A stretch of DNA of 33,332 nucleotides from Lachnospiraceae bacterium UBA1712 (GTDB lineage Bacteria; Bacillota; Clostridia; Lachnospirales; Lachnospiraceae), in NCBI GenBank assembly GCA_002317175.1, contig DCJA01000012.1:1-33332 (forward strand). The letters are read 5' to 3'. Both the position numbers and the translations under genes were made by a program. Below, piece after piece: positions 31,305-33,332 of the stretch; positions within the stretch are counted from its first letter, which is position 1; every line of letters starts with the position of its first letter. Below the pieces are notes generated by a model, which worked only from the letters and a program-made list of their open reading frames with translations, did no database searches and was not told where the DNA came from.

Positions 31305-31985
31305 TCATAAATTGTTTAAGAATTCCACCGGATTAGCCTTCACACATACACAACGTTCTTTAAGCTCAGGGGTGGAAAATGCCAGGCTCTCATGTACTCT
31401 GTACATAATTGACTTCTGATTATAAAAAGCTGTCTTCTCAAATGGGAAACGTATAACACTTGGATAAGCCATTCCTACTCCCAGTTCCAGTATAAGAAGT
31501 TTCTTATTAATGGTAGACTGCAACCATTTATTATATTCCTGCCACTGTTCCATATAACCGCCTTCATTATAGTTATCAATTGGCATTCTGTTAAACACAA
31601 CAGGCTTTTTACAATGCGGGCATACAATCTGCTCATGAGATTCGTACATAGCTGATTCATAAGGAAGCAGCTCATGACTACAGTCATCAATACATTGAAG
31701 ATATCTGAAGCCCCCACAAGGAGTTACAATTCTCTTTTCATCCAGATTGCTCCTATAGATAAGATCATCATTACATGTAGTAACTATGAAATGATCTGTA
31801 TCCTCAAGTACCGTCTGCAAATGATTAAATGCAGCGATAATATTAGAATCGACATGATTCTCTATAAAAATAAGTTCTTCCCAGCTATTTTTACAACTAT
31901 CATCAGTTTTTGTATTGAAATCGTCTCCAATTCCAATTAAAACCTTATCATATTCCTTTAATTCAAGTTCCATAACCTTATCCAT
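31305..31985 (-). CDS. Degenerate sirtuin-like (SIR2-fold) protein
   Basis: 226 residues laid out like a sirtuin. A Rossmann start LIGIGDDF (16-23) is followed by a mid block VTTCNDDLIY (68-77) in place of the TQNID motif. IVTPCGGFRYLQC (86-98) stands in place of the vHGxxxxxxC motif, so the catalytic His is replaced by Cys90. A zinc knuckle C98, C102, C122, C125 and LLILELGVGMAYPSVIRFPF (163-182) take the place of the late GTSLxVxP block. The fold call rests on this order of blocks. Deacetylase activity is doubtful without the His, though ADP-ribosylation or NAD binding remain possible. The start is unclear: two in-frame ATGs (31985 and 31973) both lack a good ribosome binding site, and a terminator ends about nine bases before the first. 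Confidence 0.65.
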   Translation of the reverse strand: MDKVMELELKEYDKVLIGIGDDFNTKTDDSCKNSWEELIFIENHVDSNIIAAFNHLQTVLEDTDHFIVTTCNDDLIYRSNLDEKRIVTPCGGFRYLQCIDDCSHELLPYESAMYESHEQIVCPHCKKPVVFNRMPIDNYNEGGYMEQWQEYNKWLQSTINKKLLILELGVGMAYPSVIRFPFEKTAFYNQKSIMYRVHESLAFSTPELKERCVCVKANPVEFLNNL

Positions 31986-31993
31986 TCCATGTC

Positions 31994-32024
31994 ATAAAAA
32001 AAGCCGAGACATCTGTCCCGGCTT
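31994..32024 (-). terminator. Rho-independent terminator after cheV
   Basis: On minus AAGCCGGGAC pairs with GTCTCGGCTT (32001-32024, one G-T pair, loop AGAT), followed by seven T (31994-32000 region). It begins six bases after the cheV stop and ends just before the sirtuin-like start. Confidence 0.9.
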
Positions 32025-32030
32025 CATGTC

Positions 32031-32930
32031 TTACTTCAATAACAAATCATCAATTAAATACACCAGATTACCAATTTCAGGCTTAGACAACTGTCCATCT
32101 GCACCTAACGCCTCACCTTTACGCTTCATCTCCTCATTAACCAAAGAAGAGAAAATAACTACTGGGATATTTCTTGTATCATCATCTGTCTTAAGTAACT
32201 TTGTAAGACGATGACCATCCATTTCTGGCATCTCAATATCTGTGATAACAAGATCAATATTAGCATTCAATGTGCCTTTTGCCTTGAAATCCATAATGAT
32301 ATCATAGCATTCCTTACCATTTGCTGTATGAATAAGTCTTGTATATCCAGCCTTAGTCAAACTGTCAACAATAAGCTTATTAAGAAGTACAGAATCCTCT
32401 GCAATAATTATATGCTTCTCTGCTCTTTTAGAATTATGCTCAATTGCATCAACTTCTTCAATCTTAAGACCTGTATCAGGATTAATATCTGTTACAATTC
32501 GCTCAAAATCAAGAATAATAATGAGCTTTCCATTAATCTTAATAATACCAGTAGAGATACCATCATTACTATTAGCTATAGTAACATTAGGCTTAATAAT
32601 ATCTGACCATGAAACTCTGTGAATACCAATAACAGCATCTACATGAAAAGCGATATCCAGATTATTAAAGTTTGTAACAATAAACAAACCACCTGGCTCA
32701 GATGTGCCTCTCTGTAAGCAATTTCTAAGATCAATTGCAGTAATCATCACATCTCTTGGCATGAATAAACCTTCAATACTTGGATGTGCATTTGGAACTG
32801 GTGTAACATTCTGATAAGGAATAATCTCCTTAATCTTAGCAACATTTATACCGTATGAATTACCGGCAACCTGGAATTCAAGTACCTCCAATTCATTAGT
32901 TCCATTCTCTAACAGGATGTTTGTGTCCAT
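32031..32930 (-). CDS. cheV: Chemotaxis protein CheV (CheW domain plus receiver)
   Basis: 299 residues. A CheW-like coupling domain (about 12-150; LEVLEFQVAGNSYGINVAKI and GLFMPRDVMITAIDLR, cited in part) links receptors and CheA. A response-regulator receiver (about 171-297) has the acidic pocket AEDS (177-180), phospho-acceptor D231 in ITDIEMPEMDG, S261 and K283. CheV helps adaptation of the chemotaxis array at the cell poles. The start ATG has GAGAGG seven bases upstream. It stands alone between an rRNA operon and a terminator, with its own promoter, so it is not in a flagellar or che cluster here. Confidence 0.93.
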   Translation of the reverse strand: MDTNILLENGTNELEVLEFQVAGNSYGINVAKIKEIIPYQNVTPVPNAHPSIEGLFMPRDVMITAIDLRNCLQRGTSEPGGLFIVTNFNNLDIAFHVDAVIGIHRVSWSDIIKPNVTIANSNDGISTGIIKINGKLIIILDFERIVTDINPDTGLKIEEVDAIEHNSKRAEKHIIIAEDSVLLNKLIVDSLTKAGYTRLIHTANGKECYDIIMDFKAKGTLNANIDLVITDIEMPEMDGHRLTKLLKTDDDTRNIPVVIFSSLVNEEMKRKGEALGADGQLSKPEIGNLVYLIDDLLLK

Positions 32931-32984
32931 AGCTATACCTCTCAGTCTATATCTACCCCTAAATTATATCCTAAAATATAGATT

Positions 32985-33015
32985 ATTATACCATAGTTGT
33001 AGCAAATTTGTACAA
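32985..33015 (-). promoter_or_regulatory. Promoter of cheV
   Basis: Extended -10 TGGTATAAT (32985-32993 on minus). The best -35 is TTGTAC (33010-33015), spacer 19 bp, overlapping the end of the rRNA terminator. Confidence 0.5.
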
Positions 33016-33043
33016 AAAAAGAAAGCATTATGCTTTCTTTTTT
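33014..33043. terminator. Terminator of the rRNA operon
   Basis: GAAAGCA/TGCTTTC (33021-33037) with loop TTA, flanked by A and T runs on both sides, so it can end transcription of the rRNA operon on minus. The 64-bp spacer up to the 23S end shows no 5S sequence. Confidence 0.75.
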
Positions 33044-33107
33044 ACTATCTTTTGCGTGAGCTTCAAAAATCGAACACTGAACATCAAATACTTTCAAAGA
33101 TAACCTA

Positions 33108-33332
33108 TTGGATAAGCCCTCGACCTATTAGTAACCATCAGCTGAATGCATTACTGCACTTACACCTTGGTCCTATCTACCTTGTCGTCTTCAAGGGGTC
33201 TTACATGTCATGCATGGGATATCTCATCTTGAGGGGGGCTTCACGCTTAGATGCCTTCAGCGTTTATGCCTGCCGGACTTGGCTACCCTGCCATGGCGTT
33301 GATCGCCAACAAGTGCACCAGTGGTCCGTCCA
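33108..33332 (-). rRNA. 23S ribosomal RNA, 3' end (partial)
   Basis: Read on minus, the block beginning at the window edge contains conserved 23S 3'-terminal pieces: AGTGGTGCACTTGTTGGCG-like start, GGTAGCCAAGTCCGGCAGGC, GCTGAAGGCATCTAAGCGTG, GAGATATCCCATGCA, GACAAGGTAGATAGG and the end TAATAGGTCGAGGGCTTATC. The 5' 2.6 kb lies outside the window. The 3' end is set at about 33108 by comparison with the usual terminal helix; the exact base is uncertain. Confidence 0.93.

Overview
The window looks like a chromosomal segment of a low-to-mid GC Firmicute, most likely family Lachnospiraceae (Butyrivibrio/Roseburia-like). Grounds: AGGAGG-type ribosome binding sites, sigma-A promoters with 17-bp spacers, class III fructose-bisphosphatase, the dehydrogenase branch of lysine synthesis (ddh), a CheV protein, a YerC/DUF1836 pair and a eukaryotic-type HisA. 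The genus is a guess. Nearly all genes are on the minus strand; only yerC, a cold-shock gene and an MFS transporter are on plus.

Layout, in window coordinates. 1-9854 is a minus-strand series: pcrA helicase, a DHH phosphoesterase, a membrane TIR/beta-propeller protein, a small acidic membrane protein, rlmD, a zinc-phospholipase-C-like protein and an aminoglycoside-phosphotransferase-like kinase cut by the window edge. 9872-11714 holds an SPFH/zinc-ribbon protein and a DUF1836 regulator with a leaderless-type promoter. 11715-12570 holds yerC and a cold-shock gene on plus, each with a promoter and a terminator. 12652-17590 is the dapA-dapB-fbp-hisA cluster. dapA is preceded by a recognisable lysine riboswitch and terminator. 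17602-20412 is a three-gene overlapping operon (Mbeg1-like hydrolase, YigZ, shortened DUF2207 protein), again with a leaderless-type promoter. 20475-22534 is plsY-vanZ-HAD phosphatase. 22565-24029 is an MFS transporter whose ribosome binding site lies in a hairpin. 24082-27296 is a trmB-type regulator, ddh and lysA. 27349-31985 is a sirtuin-like protein, a charge-patterned membrane protein, hisH, hisF and ung. 32031-33015 is cheV. 33108-33332 is the 3' end of a 23S rRNA gene, with no 5S gene after it in the roughly 110 bp before cheV.

How the genes fit together. Lysine/diaminopimelate synthesis is split over two loci: dapA and dapB under the lysine riboswitch, and ddh and lysA beside a TrmB-like regulator with repeats upstream of ddh. 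Histidine synthesis is also split: a eukaryotic-type hisA far from hisH-hisF. No CRISPR array, prophage, insertion sequence or tRNA was seen. The least ordinary parts are the nearly contiguous DHH phosphoesterase/TIR-propeller pair, the degenerate sirtuin-like gene placed just after a terminator, and two genes whose promoters put the transcription start at the start codon.
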